DNA from: Pacificispira spongiicola
GTDB taxonomy: Bacteria; Pseudomonadota; Alphaproteobacteria; UBA8366; Aestuariispiraceae
Reading direction: 5' to 3'
Assembly (NCBI RefSeq): GCF_012926505.1
Contig: NZ_JABBNT010000003.1
Location: 1 to 64,000, forward strand
Length of the DNA stretch: 64,000 bases
Below, piece after piece: positions 28,301 to 37,572 of this stretch. The notes under the pieces were generated by a model. That model saw only the letters and a list, made by a program, of their open reading frames with translations, had not been told where the DNA came from and ran no database searches. Position numbers and translations under genes: made by a program. Each line of letters starts with the position of its first letter. Position 1 is the stretch's first letter.

Positions 28301-28557
28301 TAGGTCAGACGCTCCACCTCTATCCCGATCAATTCCGTGAAGTCGTACCCGAAAATCTGAATATGCACGATTTCCGTCGGCACGGACGCGGCGTCGACTC
28401 CGGCTTCCGTCGGGTCCTTGATTGCCCGGTTGATGATCGTCTTCGGCAGATCGAGGGAGAAATACAGAAAGGGGAAGGACACCAGGGTCAGGGTCAGCGC
28501 AATCAGCTGCTCCCGTTTGGAATAGGCCCAGATGAAACCGTACATGGACTTATGCAT
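25357..28557 (-). CDS. ABC exporter-like protein with degenerate ATPase and cyclic-nucleotide domain
   Basis: A 1066-residue protein. Residues 1-335 form an ABC exporter transmembrane domain. An ABC-like nucleotide domain begins near 370, but its motifs are decayed. The Walker A region reads AASGTAKD (no S/T), the Q-loop region reads GLVNGDATFF, the signature is LSTTQ (807-811), Walker B is LILND with N for D, and the H-loop histidine is absent (IGSSTP). About 280 extra residues (468-745) sit between Q-loop and signature, with repeats of an ILDNxLxG-like motif at 460, 591-600 and 753-761. Residues 920-1045 form a cyclic-nucleotide-binding domain with an intact GELALL...ERTATV phosphate cassette. 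A pseudo-ATPase or ligand-gated membrane protein is inferred. Confidence 0.8.
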   Translation of the reverse strand: MHKSMYGFIWAYSKREQLIALTLTLVSFPFLYFSLDLPKTIINRAIKDPTEAGVDAASVPTEIVHIQIFGYDFTELIGIEVERLTYLLLLCGLFLALVCINGVFKMRINTFVGIMSERLLRRLRYILVERTLRFPLPQFQKTSSGEVVTMVTAEVEPLGGFFGDAIVLVAFQGGTFLTIIYFLFAQDPMMGLAATALVPVQGYIIPKLQRKVNLLGKERVRHVRGLSNRIGEVINGVTDVRAHANTGFILSDLSRQLGRIFWVRLEIYQRKFFMKFVNNFINQMTPFLFFAIGGYLVLYGELSIGALVAALAAYKDLAAPWKELLNWYQRLADSKIKYEQLIGQFQPPNMLPAELQENPPQEIPHLDGDIVANSLSWADEDGVRVLDSASFTLSKGQSVAVVAASGTAKDVFSRLLSRVLLPTGGSLSFAGKDADRLHESVIGARVGLVNGDATFFNGTILDNVLLGLSRLPPRDELDSEKADEERLSEIEEALASGNSPFSPSADWIDYRSAGFDSRDAVLDRITDLLDSVELREDFYALGLRLTVDPDRMEDLAAKIAMARPRINETLTARAMDDLVQTYDFDRFNTYASVGGNIIFGKATQPEWEYANWMTNPTMLAMMKKHELLKEFYDIGLRIAGLMVDLFKDVPPGHPFFDQYSFVNEELLPELKMIVRKADQENGAGDVTEEERRLITSLPFSLTVQRHRLGVIDETMQRRLVALRKDLRDCHPEVFEPGGGVESYDAARINQGLSILDNILFGRVVHGRADAWEKVGALVHEVVRDLDFEDDIIRTALNFQVGIGGGRLSTTQRQKLNLMRSLLKNPDVLILNDGLSGVDTAQRDRIMRRLRELLPQATTIWIGSSTPDGVAFDRYLELKNGRVFEASDAEQITEHTAAEKDADEREEGSADEALTAEARSLHELPLFSNLDANKLKFLAFTSERLTYNPGEVLMQQGDEGEAAYVILDGAAEVVIVSGGKEQVLFELGANKLVGELALLCDSERTATVRARKKTTALRLNREVFSEMARQDPHFAFEMTRDLGRRLILTTSELNRARNEIVSLSTSD

Positions 28558-28694
28558 TCACAACCTGCCCCCGGGCTCTCGCGACAAAGAGAGTAATGCG
28601 CAACGTCTTTTTGTAGCCCGTGGCGAGCGGCGCCCTTCCGAAAAGCCCCAACAAGCGCCTCGCCTGCAGCTTTCCGCATATTACCGAATTCGAC

Positions 28695-29489
28695 CTAGGA
28701 GGCGAATTGTTCTTTCAGGATGCGTTCTTCCAGATTGTGTTCCGGATCGAACAGGATGATCGCGACCCGGTCGCGTTCTTCCGAAATCGCCACATGGCGG
28801 ACATCGCGGACTTCCGTATCGTCAGCCACGGCGCTGACCGGTCGCTTTTCTGTATCGCGCACTTCGAATTCCACTTCGGCCCAACGGGGCAAGAGCGCAC
28901 CGCGCCAACGGCGCGGGCGGAAGGCGCTGATCGGCGTCAGGGCCAGAACCCCCGCGCCCAGCGGCACGATCGGACCATGCGCGGACAGGTTATAGGCCGT
29001 ACTGCCGGCCGGGGTGGACAGCAAGACACCGTCGCAAACCAGCCCGTTCAGCCGCGCGACGCCGTCGACGCGGATATCGATCTGCGCCGCCTGACGCGTC
29101 TCGCGGAACAGCGATACCTCGTTGATCGCCAGCGCTTCCTCGACATCGCCGGACACGGTGGTCGCGCGCATGCGCAGCGGATGCAGGCGCAATTGCACCG
29201 CGCCCGCGATCCGGTCCAGCAGCCCGTCGACCACGAACTCGTTCATCAGGAACCCGACCGTCCCCCGGTTCATGCCGTAGACAGGCTTGTCCGTGCCGAT
29301 GAAGCGCCGCAACGTCTGCAACATGAATCCGTCGCCGCCCAGCGCGACGATGACATCCGCCGTACTAGGGTCGTCTTCCACCGGGAAGCGTTTCCGCAAG
29401 GCGGAGACGGCCTCTTTCGCGCGCGGCGTGTCGGACGCCACGATCGCGATTTTCAAATCGGCTTTCTTGGAAAGAATCGGATCGGTCAT
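28695..29489 (-). CDS. nadK: NAD kinase
   Basis: A 264-residue ATP-NAD kinase making NADP. Visible are the [11 protein letters not shown] motif (diacylglycerol-kinase-like GGDGT site), [13 protein letters not shown], and the C-terminal [17 protein letters not shown] stretch. Start ATG 29489 gives standard length; upstream in-frame codons lack similarity. It lies downstream of uup on the same strand. Confidence 0.95.
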   Translation of the reverse strand: MTDPILSKKADLKIAIVASDTPRAKEAVSALRKRFPVEDDPSTADVIVALGGDGFMLQTLRRFIGTDKPVYGMNRGTVGFLMNEFVVDGLLDRIAGAVQLRLHPLRMRATTVSGDVEEALAINEVSLFRETRQAAQIDIRVDGVARLNGLVCDGVLLSTPAGSTAYNLSAHGPIVPLGAGVLALTPISAFRPRRWRGALLPRWAEVEFEVRDTEKRPVSAVADDTEVRDVRHVAISEERDRVAIILFDPEHNLEERILKEQFAS

Positions 29490-29591
29490 GGTTCTGTTCG
29501 TTCTGTCCGGGACAGGTCCGGCCGACCCGTTGGCGGCCACTCTAGTGTGGCGGGAAGCACATGTGAAGCACGCAAAGCCCAGACCGCGCGG

Positions 29592-31424
29592 TCAGCCTTC
29601 CAGTTCCTCACGCAGCATTTCCAGCTCCAGCCATGTCGTTTCCGCCATGTCCAATGCCGACAATGTGCTGTCCAGGGCCTTGGCCGTCTTGTCCGCCGCC
29701 TCGCGGTCGCGACTGAAGAATGTAGGGTCGGCGAGCGCGGCTTCCAGTTTTTCCTTTTGCGCGCGTAAACTCTCGATCCGACCCGGCAGGGTTTTCAGGG
29801 CCTCTCGCTCCTTCAGACCCAACTTCCGTTTCCCCGACGGACGCGCGGCGGTGCCCGACGGGGGCGCATCGGCAGGCTTGGACTTGGTCGGTGCGGCCTT
29901 GGCCGATGCGGGTGACGGTATGGGCGCGACGGGGGACGCCCCGCGTTGCCGCACCATATCCGAATAACCACCGGGGAATTCGCGCCAGATGCCCTTTCCT
30001 TCCGACACCAGGACGGATGTCGCGACCCGATCCAGAAAATCGCGGTCATGGCTGACCAGCAGCACCGTACCCGGAAAATCGGCCAGCATTTCCTGCAACA
30101 GGTCCAGGGTTTCCAGGTCCAAGTCGTTGGTCGGTTCGTCGAGGATCAACAGGTTCGCCGGTTGGATCAGCGCACGCGCCAGCATCAGGCGCCCGCGTTC
30201 CCCGCCGGACAATCGACCGATGGGCTGACGCGCCTGTTCCGGTCCGAACAGGAAATCCTTCATGTAACCGATCACATGGCGCGGTTTGCCGTTGATGACG
30301 ACCTGGTCCGTGCCGCCGCCGGTCAGCGCGTCCTGCAACGACGTGTCGGGGTCGAGGCTGGCCCGGCGCTGGTCCAGGCTGGCGACGGTCAAACCAGTGC
30401 CCTGGATCGACGTGCCGGAATCCGGTTCCAGATCGCCGGTCAGCAGGCGCAGCAAGGTCGTCTTCCCCGCCCCGTTCGGACCGATGATGCCCAACCGGTC
30501 ACCGCGCAACACGCGCAGCGACAGGTCCTTCACGATCGGACGGCCGTCGAAACTCTTGCACAGATTTTCGACTTCCATCACCCGCTTGCCGGATGTCGAC
30601 GCTTCCGCCGCTTCCAGCGTCGCGGTCCCCTGCGCCTTGCGGTAGTCGCGCCGGTCCTGACGCATGGCGATCAGGTTGCCCAGGCGCTTCTGGTTCCGCT
30701 TACGGCGCGCCGTGACGCCATAGCGCAGCCAGTCTTCCTCCATCGCGATCTTGCGGTCCAGCTTGTGCCGGTCGCGTTCCTCATCCTCCAGCACCTGATC
30801 GCGCCAGGCCTCGAACGCGTCGAAGCCCTGTTCCAAACGCCGGGCGCGGCCCCGGTCAATCCACAAGGTCGCGCGGGACAGCCGCGTCAGGAATCGGCGG
30901 TCGTGGCTGATCAGCACCATGGCCGACCGCAGGGACAGTAGTTCCTCTTCCAGCCATTCGATGGCAGCGAGGTCCAAATGGTTCGTCGGTTCGTCGAGCA
31001 GCAGGATATCGGGTTCCGGCGCCAGGACGCGCGCCAGCGCGGCCCGCCGCGCCTCCCCGCCCGACAGGGTCGCGGCGGATAGGGATCCGGATATGCCCAG
31101 TCGGTCCAGCAGGTATTCGGCGCGATAACTGCCGGTTTCCGGATCCAGGCCTTCCTCGACATAGGACAGAACCGTGTCGTGGCCGCTCAGGTCCGGTTCC
31201 TGCGGCAAATAACGCAAAGTCGTGCCGGGATGGACCCAGCGGTCGCCGCTGTCGGGTTCCACCGTCCCTGCGGCGATTTTCAGTAAGGTCGATTTGCCCG
31301 ACCCGTTGCGCCCGACAAGACAGAGGCGTTCGCCCTGCCCGACGGACAGGGTCGCGCCGTTCAGCAGGGCATGCCCGCCGAAGGTCAGGTGGATATCGTC
31401 AAGGGTAAGAAGCTGCCGCGCCAT
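29592..31424 (-). CDS. uup: ABC-F ATPase (Uup-like)
   Basis: A 610-residue soluble tandem ABC protein without a membrane domain. NBD1 has GRNGSGKSTL and LSGGEARRAALAR, and NBD2 has GPNGAGKTTLLRLL and LSGGERGRLMLARAL. Both have LLDEPTNHLD or LILDEPTNDLD Walker B motifs, and an arm region joins the halves. A C-terminal coiled coil (about 530-608) is the Uup hallmark. ABC-F proteins act on ribosomes or DNA structures. Start ATG 31424 (MARQLLTL) is preferred over an upstream in-frame start. Confidence 0.92.
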   Translation of the reverse strand: MARQLLTLDDIHLTFGGHALLNGATLSVGQGERLCLVGRNGSGKSTLLKIAAGTVEPDSGDRWVHPGTTLRYLPQEPDLSGHDTVLSYVEEGLDPETGSYRAEYLLDRLGISGSLSAATLSGGEARRAALARVLAPEPDILLLDEPTNHLDLAAIEWLEEELLSLRSAMVLISHDRRFLTRLSRATLWIDRGRARRLEQGFDAFEAWRDQVLEDEERDRHKLDRKIAMEEDWLRYGVTARRKRNQKRLGNLIAMRQDRRDYRKAQGTATLEAAEASTSGKRVMEVENLCKSFDGRPIVKDLSLRVLRGDRLGIIGPNGAGKTTLLRLLTGDLEPDSGTSIQGTGLTVASLDQRRASLDPDTSLQDALTGGGTDQVVINGKPRHVIGYMKDFLFGPEQARQPIGRLSGGERGRLMLARALIQPANLLILDEPTNDLDLETLDLLQEMLADFPGTVLLVSHDRDFLDRVATSVLVSEGKGIWREFPGGYSDMVRQRGASPVAPIPSPASAKAAPTKSKPADAPPSGTAARPSGKRKLGLKEREALKTLPGRIESLRAQKEKLEAALADPTFFSRDREAADKTAKALDSTLSALDMAETTWLELEMLREELEG

Positions 31425-31489
31425 GGCCGCGGGTTTACGCGGACAAAGGCGCGGCGGCAAGCGGGATCAAACGATCCGCGGCACGATCC

Positions 31490-31912
31490 TTAGTCGGACA
31501 GCGTCTTCAGATAGGCGATGACGTCGGCGCGTTCCTTTTCTTTCTTCAGCTTGAACGTCATTTTGGTGCGACCGTCCGGCGTGCCACCGTTCGACGAAAC
31601 ATAGGTTTCGAGGAACTTCTGCGGATCGACCAGATAATCCATCAGGGTTTCGTCGTTCCAGACCAGGCCGACTTCCGACGCTTCGCCGTTCAGCTTGGAA
31701 TAGGAATAGCCCTCGCCGGTACCGGCATGGCGCCCGAAGACGCCGTGCAGGGACGGGCCGACCTTGTTCACGCCCGGTTCGACGGAATGACAGGCGGCGC
31801 ATTTCTTGAAGACCTTCTCACCCTTGGCGGCGTCGCCGTCGGCAAAGGCGGGGCCGGCGGCCAGCAGGGCGGCGGCGGAAGCGGCGAGACAGAGGCTTTT
31901 CAAACAGTTCAT
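31490..31912 (-). CDS. Periplasmic class I cytochrome c (c2/c552-like)
   Basis: A 140-residue protein with a signal peptide (residues 1-22, ending AFADG) and one haem motif CAACH near residue 38. A distal methionine candidate is in KMTF near residue 117, and the C-terminal helix reads ERADVIAYLKTLSD. It resembles cytochrome c2 types that carry electrons in the periplasm to oxidases. Start ATG 31912 places the signal peptide correctly. Confidence 0.92.
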   Translation of the reverse strand: MNCLKSLCLAASAAALLAAGPAFADGDAAKGEKVFKKCAACHSVEPGVNKVGPSLHGVFGRHAGTGEGYSYSKLNGEASEVGLVWNDETLMDYLVDPQKFLETYVSSNGGTPDGRTKMTFKLKKEKERADVIAYLKTLSD

Positions 31913-32194
31913 AACGGAATTCTCCCGTAGGTTCGGCGAAACGGCGTCCCCAGGCGCCCCCGGCCTTAGGCCGGGACACTGGAAATAATTGGATATACCT
32001 AAGGTCCTTCGGCGTCCAGACAACCGGGCGCGGCAAAACGACCGGGTCGATCCGTTCGCTTAAAAATTTTTCACCGACTAGTTTTGTGTACTATTTTTTC
32101 CAAAATGGGATTTCAGACCGCTTGGCGACGAAACGGCGCTCTGCTAGGAAGGCAAGTGGACACCCGGAAACCACCGGAATTTTTGGAGATCACG

Positions 32195-33361
32195 ATGACG
32201 CGCACCCTTACCGGAAATTGGAATTACCCGACGCGGATGATGGTAGGCCCCGGCCGTATTGCCGACCTGCCCAAGGCTTGCGCGTCGCTGGGCATGAAAC
32301 GCCCGATCCTGATCACCGATGCCGGTCTGCGCGATCTGCCGATGACCAAGAACGCGATTGCCTTGCTGGAAGCCGCCGGGATGCCCTGTGCGCTGTATTC
32401 CGATGTGAAGGGCAATCCGGTCGGTGCGAATGTGGACGGTGGGGTCGCCGCCTATCGCGCCCATGATGCAGACGGTGTCATCGCGTTCGGCGGCGGGTCG
32501 GGCCTGGACGCGGCCAAGGCCGTCGCCCTGATGGTCGGCCAGGATCTGCCGATCTGGGATTTTGAGGATGTCGGCGATAACTGGAAACGGGTGAAGCCGG
32601 AAGGCGTCGCCCCGATCGTCGCCGTGCCGACCACGGCCGGAACAGGCTCGGAAGTCGGCCGCGCCTCCGTCATTACCAACGAAGACACGCATGAAAAGAA
32701 AATCATCTTCCATCCGACGATGTTGCCGGGGATCGTCATTTCCGACCCGGAACTGACGCTGGGCCTGCCGCCGCATATCACGGCGGCGACCGGCGTCGAT
32801 GCCTTCGTCCACTGTTTCGAGGCCTATAGCGCGACGTCCTATCACCCGATGGCGGACGGCGTGGCACTGGAAGGCATGCGGTTGATCGCGGATGCGCTGC
32901 CGCGTGCCTATGCCGACGGGTCGAACCTGGAAGCCCGCGCCGACCTGCTGACCGCCGCGTCGATGGGCGCGACCGCTTTCCAGAAAGGCCTGGGCGCCGT
33001 CCATGGGCTGGCCCATCCGATCGGGGCGGTCTTCGACACGCATCATGGCCTGACCAACGCGGTGCTGCTGCCCTATGTCATGCGTTTCAACGAACGGGCG
33101 ATCAAGGACAAGGCGGACCTGCTGGGGCGCGTCCTGAATCTGAGCCGCACCGATTTCACCGGCCTGATGGATTGGGTCCTGCGCTTTCGCGACCGTCTGG
33201 GTATTCCGCACAAGGCCAGCGCCCTGGGCATTGACATGAACCGCAGCGCCGAAATCGCCAAGGCGGCGGAGGCCGACCCATCGACCGGCGGCAATCCGAT
33301 CCCGGTTACCGCGGCGGATTACGAAAAAATCCTCGCCGCCGCCTATGAGGGCAAACTCTAA
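32195..33361 (+). CDS. Iron-containing (group III) alcohol dehydrogenase
   Basis: A 388-residue NAD(P)-dependent dehydrogenase with the GGGSGLDAAKAVA nucleotide loop near residue 96, VPTTAGTGSEVG near 144, and metal-ligand histidines in AVHGLAHPIGAVFDTHHG near 270-285. Start ATG 32195 has GGAG eight bases upstream. The next gene is convergent and overlaps by four bases. The substrate is not deducible; neighbours suggest a catabolic role. Confidence 0.92.
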   Translation: MTRTLTGNWNYPTRMMVGPGRIADLPKACASLGMKRPILITDAGLRDLPMTKNAIALLEAAGMPCALYSDVKGNPVGANVDGGVAAYRAHDADGVIAFGGGSGLDAAKAVALMVGQDLPIWDFEDVGDNWKRVKPEGVAPIVAVPTTAGTGSEVGRASVITNEDTHEKKIIFHPTMLPGIVISDPELTLGLPPHITAATGVDAFVHCFEAYSATSYHPMADGVALEGMRLIADALPRAYADGSNLEARADLLTAASMGATAFQKGLGAVHGLAHPIGAVFDTHHGLTNAVLLPYVMRFNERAIKDKADLLGRVLNLSRTDFTGLMDWVLRFRDRLGIPHKASALGIDMNRSAEIAKAAEADPSTGGNPIPVTAADYEKILAAAYEGKL

Positions 33362-34479
33362 ACCGAAAGCCGAAACTGGGGGTCGGCGGCGCTCATCGCC
33401 CCGTCGACCACCCGGATGCGGGTCGGCACGGGCATGCCTTGCGCCGTCATCCGCAAGGGCGGGTCGATCATGTCCGTCGCGTAATAGCGATCGGTACCGC
33501 CGACATCGCCCGGAACGGTGCAGCCGGACAAGGCGGCTACCGCCAGATTGGCAGCCCGTGCGATGCAGAAATCGTGCATGCCGCCGATCATGATAGGCAA
33601 TCCGGCCTTCACCGCGCGGTCGTGCATCTTTTTCGCCTGCCACGGCCCGCCGACATGGGCGGGTTTCAACACGACCGCCCGACAGGCGCGCAGCGCAATA
33701 GCCGTGCGCAGATCGTTTTCGGATTGCAGGCTTTCATCCAGTGCCAGCGGCGTCTTGATCATCCCCTGCAGGGTGGCGTGGTCCGCGAAATCGTCCCAGG
33801 CCAGCGGCTGTTCCAGCAAGGTCAGTCCAATGGAATCCAATGCAATTAACGTCGCCGCATCCGACAGGGTATAGGCGCTGTTGCCGTCGGCGGTCAGGGA
33901 CAGGTCAGGATACCGCGCACGGATCGGTTCCAGGATTTGGATATCCCGGCCCGGCGCTATCTTCACCTTCACGCGGCTATGGCCCGATGCCAGGGCGTCG
34001 TCGATCCGATCGAACAAATCTTCCGCCCGTTCCGGCAAGCCGAAGGTCGCCCCGGCGGCGACATGGGTTGCGGTCGCGCCCAGCAAGGACGCGTGGCTGA
34101 TCCCGCGCAGTTGCGCGATCAGGTCCAGTGCGGCGGTTTCCAGGGCGTGTTTCGCGAACAGATTGCCCCGTACCGGCGCCATGGCCGCCGCCGCATCGTC
34201 CGGCCCGGTAAGGGCGACGCCCAACAGGCGCGGGATCAAGTGATGGCGCAACGCGTCCAACACGGTGGCCACGCTTTCCGGTAGGTAAAGAGGCGCCAGC
34301 GGAACCGGCGCCTCCCCCCACCCGATCAGGCCACCGGCCCTCACGCTCACAATCACATGCGTTTCGCGCTGAACCGTCTCGTTCGCGCTGCTGAACGGGG
34401 TCAAGCGGTCGAGGGTGAGGGTCCAAACCTCCACCGCCTCGACCGTCGGTCCCGATTCTCGTTCCGTCTTCCCGCTCAT
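33358..34479 (-). CDS. Enolase-superfamily racemase/epimerase (OSBS/NSAR-like)
   Basis: A 373-residue enolase-superfamily enzyme. The catalytic KxK is in RVKVKIAPG, metal ligands are in TADGNSAYT, LEQPLAWDD and LALDESL, and the second acid/base lysine is in VVLKPAHVGG. This pattern matches o-succinylbenzoate synthase / N-succinylamino-acid racemase relatives rather than mandelate racemase. No menaquinone genes are near, and it overlaps the TRAP permease gene by ATGA, so racemisation of an imported acid or N-acyl amino acid is more likely than menaquinone synthesis. Confidence 0.82.
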   Translation of the reverse strand: MSGKTERESGPTVEAVEVWTLTLDRLTPFSSANETVQRETHVIVSVRAGGLIGWGEAPVPLAPLYLPESVATVLDALRHHLIPRLLGVALTGPDDAAAAMAPVRGNLFAKHALETAALDLIAQLRGISHASLLGATATHVAAGATFGLPERAEDLFDRIDDALASGHSRVKVKIAPGRDIQILEPIRARYPDLSLTADGNSAYTLSDAATLIALDSIGLTLLEQPLAWDDFADHATLQGMIKTPLALDESLQSENDLRTAIALRACRAVVLKPAHVGGPWQAKKMHDRAVKAGLPIMIGGMHDFCIARAANLAVAALSGCTVPGDVGGTDRYYATDMIDPPLRMTAQGMPVPTRIRVVDGAMSAADPQFRLSV

Positions 34480-35816
34480 AACAAACTGGGCAGGTAGAGC
34501 GACAGAATGGGGAAGGTCAGCAACAGGATCATCACGACCACATCTGAAATCAGAAAGACGCTGACTCCTTTGAAAATCTTCTCCAGGGAAATCGTGTCCC
34601 CGACGATGGACTTGATGACGAAGACGTTCAGTCCGATCGGCGGCGTCACCAACCCGATCTCCAACAGTTTCACGACGATAATGCCGTACCAAATCAGATC
34701 CAGGCCATAGGCTTCGACCACCGGCAGGGTCACCGGCAGGGTCAAAAGGATGATCCCCAGCGGGTCCAACATCATGCCCAACACAACATAGAGAATGCAG
34801 ATCAGGGCCATGACCAGGACGACCGACAATTCCGCATGCCCGATCCAATCGGTCAGCTGCGCGGCGATGGTCGACAGGGCGATGAAGTTGACGAACAGCT
34901 TGCCCGCGATGGCGATGGCGAACAGTTGCGCCGTCTGCGTCACCGCCTCACGCAGGGCTTCCGCGATTTTGGCAAAGGACAAGCGCCGCAGGACGCCGCC
35001 CAGGATCAGGGTCGCCACCGCGCCGACGCCCGCCGCTTCCGTCGGGGTGAAGGCGCCCATATAGATGCCGCCGATGATCACGGCGAACAGCAGGACAATC
35101 GGCCAGCAGCGGCCCAGCGCTTCCATCCGCTTTTCGGACAACCCGTCCGTTGCCGTCCGCGGCGCGTCTTCCGGGCGCAACCGGACCCAGATCATCACGA
35201 CGACGATATAGCCGACCAGCGACAGAATGCCCGGCACGGCGGCGGCCAGGAACAGTTTCGCAATCGATTGTTCCGCGAAGACGCCGAAAATGATGAACAG
35301 GATCGACGGCGGGATCAGCGACCCCAGCGTCCCGCCGATGGCGACAGACCCCGACGCCATGGCCTTCGAATAGCGGCTTTGCAGCATTTCCGGGACGGCG
35401 ATCCGGCCCATTGCCGCCGCGCAGGCGACGGATGAACCGCTGATCGCGCTGAAGCCGCCGCAGCCGACGATCGACGCGATGGCCAGCCCACCGGGCAGGC
35501 GCGCCAACCAAACGCGCGCCGCCGCGTAAATATCCGTGGTGAACCCGGCCTGAAATGCCAGATGCCCGATGAAGATGAACAAGGGCACTGTCGACAAGGC
35601 ATAGGAATTGACGAAATCCACCGGTGTGGACGCAAGAAGCGCGCTGACCGGCGCCCAGGCCGCTTCCAGCGAAAACGGCATCCATGGCTGCCATGCATAG
35701 ATCAGCAGCATGCCGCCCGCCGCGACACTGCCCAGACTGATGGCGATCGGCACCCGCAGGGCCAGCAGGACGAAAACCGCCGCGAAGCCCAGATATCCGA
35801 CGAGATGAGGATCCAT
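34476..35816 (-). CDS. TRAP transporter large permease (DctM)
   Basis: A 446-residue membrane protein with about 12 transmembrane helices, beginning with the typical GFAAVFVLLALRVPIAISLG. Internal DctM motifs are ISGSSVACAAAMGRIAVPEM and LGSLIPPSILFIIFG. It forms the ion-coupled channel for a solute delivered by the DctP protein. It is 13 bases after the DctQ gene and overlaps the racemase gene. Confidence 0.95.
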   Translation of the reverse strand: MDPHLVGYLGFAAVFVLLALRVPIAISLGSVAAGGMLLIYAWQPWMPFSLEAAWAPVSALLASTPVDFVNSYALSTVPLFIFIGHLAFQAGFTTDIYAAARVWLARLPGGLAIASIVGCGGFSAISGSSVACAAAMGRIAVPEMLQSRYSKAMASGSVAIGGTLGSLIPPSILFIIFGVFAEQSIAKLFLAAAVPGILSLVGYIVVVMIWVRLRPEDAPRTATDGLSEKRMEALGRCWPIVLLFAVIIGGIYMGAFTPTEAAGVGAVATLILGGVLRRLSFAKIAEALREAVTQTAQLFAIAIAGKLFVNFIALSTIAAQLTDWIGHAELSVVLVMALICILYVVLGMMLDPLGIILLTLPVTLPVVEAYGLDLIWYGIIVVKLLEIGLVTPPIGLNVFVIKSIVGDTISLEKIFKGVSVFLISDVVVMILLLTFPILSLYLPSLL

Positions 35817-35829
35817 ACCGAACGCGTCC

Positions 35830-36384
35830 CTACTTTTCAGCGCCGCGCGACGTCAGGCAGACGATCACGTCGCCGACCGCACAAAGGGCCAACCGAATTG
35901 CGAAAAGTCCCATGCCGATGCCGAAAACGACCTTCACCGGCCAGACGGGAATGAGAAGCTGCCCATCGTAGTAGTGGTTCTGCGCGAAAGCCTGCGGCAC
36001 GGACGCGACGGTCAGCCAGGCAATCGCCCCGAACAGCAAGGTTCCGATCACATGCCCCAGGATACGGCCGCACGCGCCATAGCCCCAGGGCAGCCGGTCC
36101 GTGATGACGGTCACGGAAATCTGTCCCCGGTCGCGTTGAACATGCGACAGCGGCAGGCAGACGACCGCGACCATGGACAGGCCGACCAGCAGAATGTCGT
36201 CGGGAATGGTGACGCCGATCTGTTCCCGGGCCGCGACGCTGGCCGTGATCAGGATTCCCATGGCCAGCAGAACCAACCCGGCAACGAACGACATCGCGCG
36301 TTCTATCCGATCCAGGAAGCGATCCAGGATGCCGAGCCCGCTGCCAGGCGGCAGGCTCGGCATTCCGTCATTGGAACCACTCAC
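35830..36384 (-). CDS. TRAP transporter small permease (DctQ)
   Basis: A 184-residue protein with four predicted transmembrane helices, the usual DctQ form. It starts two bases after the DctP stop and ends 13 bases before DctM, so the three are one transcript. Confidence 0.92.
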   Translation of the reverse strand: MSGSNDGMPSLPPGSGLGILDRFLDRIERAMSFVAGLVLLAMGILITASVAAREQIGVTIPDDILLVGLSMVAVVCLPLSHVQRDRGQISVTVITDRLPWGYGACGRILGHVIGTLLFGAIAWLTVASVPQAFAQNHYYDGQLLIPVWPVKVVFGIGMGLFAIRLALCAVGDVIVCLTSRGAEK

Positions 36385-36386
36385 GG

Positions 36387-37463
36387 TTAGTTACTGCCCG
36401 CCCAGGGGTAGCCGTTCGCGTCGCGTTCCGCCGTATACTTTTCGACCGCCGCATCGAACGCCGCCAACAGGGCGTCGGCTTCCGAAAGCCCCTGTTCCTT
36501 TTCCCGGGCCAGCCAGTCGAGACCGGCCTTTTCCGCGGCATCGTTCAGGCTCTTGGACAGGGCTTCGGCGCCTTCATGTTCGACGATGGTGTTGCCGTCG
36601 ATCCCATCGCGCAGCTTCTGCATGATCGTGGTGCGGGATTCGTACATCTTCTGCGCCAGATACAGGGTCGTGTCGCGGCCCAACTGGGTCAGCAATTCCT
36701 GCTGTTCCGGCTTCAGGCTGGCCCAGACGCGGTTGTTGATGACGATGCCCCAACCCAGATTCTGCCCCATATTGATCGTGGTCAGGTTGCTGGCGACTTC
36801 ATACTGTTTGTAGGAATTGATGACATAGGCATAGCTGGCCGTACCGTCGATCGTCCCGGTCGACAGCGCCTGATACACGTCGGGCTGACTCATGGACACG
36901 GCCGCCGCGCCGTTTTCTTCGAACGCCTTGCCGAAATTGCCGGTGGCGCGGATTTTCTTGCCTTTCAGCTCGTCCAGCGTGGTGATCGGCTCGCGGCTCA
37001 ACAATTGCGACGGGCCGGTCGTGAAGTTGGCGACGAAACGCACGTTCTGCGCCTCGAAATCGGCCTTTGCGGCGTCACTCTGCGTCATCAGGTCATAGGT
37101 CGCCATCATGCCGATATATTCGTCGCTGACCGGACGAATATCGGACACGCGCCAGGCCGACAGTTTGCCCGGCTCGTAAACCGGCACGACGGAGGCCATA
37201 TCGGCAACGCCGTTCCCGGCCCCTTCGATCGCGTTCTTCGCACCCAGCAGCGTTCCGCCCCAGGTGATGTTCAGGCCCAGCGCTCCGTCGCTGCGCGCGC
37301 GCAGTTCGCTATCCATCCACTTGATGGCGTCGGCGCGGGTGCCGCGGTCCGGCCCGAAATCCGCATACCGCAATTCGCGGGTTTGCGCCTGCGCCCCGGA
37401 AATGCCGGCGATGAGCGTCGCGGCCGACAAAATGACCGCCGCAAGATGACTGAAACGTAGCAT
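36387..37463 (-). CDS. TRAP transporter solute-binding protein (DctP)
   Basis: A 358-residue periplasmic binding protein with a signal peptide (residues 1-26, ending SGAQAQ). The DctP fold is visible in ITTLDELKGKKIRATGNFGKAFEENGAAAVS and YQALSTGTIDGT, which includes the conserved arginine that usually binds a carboxylate. A strong GGGAGG ribosome binding site lies 9 bases upstream. A short hairpin (37526-37557) lies between it and the preceding metalloenzyme gene, with no clear T-run, so read-through is possible. Confidence 0.95.
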   Translation of the reverse strand: MLRFSHLAAVILSAATLIAGISGAQAQTRELRYADFGPDRGTRADAIKWMDSELRARSDGALGLNITWGGTLLGAKNAIEGAGNGVADMASVVPVYEPGKLSAWRVSDIRPVSDEYIGMMATYDLMTQSDAAKADFEAQNVRFVANFTTGPSQLLSREPITTLDELKGKKIRATGNFGKAFEENGAAAVSMSQPDVYQALSTGTIDGTASYAYVINSYKQYEVASNLTTINMGQNLGWGIVINNRVWASLKPEQQELLTQLGRDTTLYLAQKMYESRTTIMQKLRDGIDGNTIVEHEGAEALSKSLNDAAEKAGLDWLAREKEQGLSEADALLAAFDAAVEKYTAERDANGYPWAGSN

Positions 37464-37572
37464 CCTTCTTCCTCCCTTATAGTGAACGGACTTCTAACCC
37501 AATTTTCTTATTTGGTCCCTCAAACCCGGACAGCGAACGTTGTGCCCTGCCGTCCGGATCGCAACGCGTTAT

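Noticed and set aside
33358-34479. Calling the enolase-superfamily gene menC
   Set aside because: The motifs fit OSBS or NSAR equally, no menaquinone genes are near, and it is coupled to a TRAP transporter.
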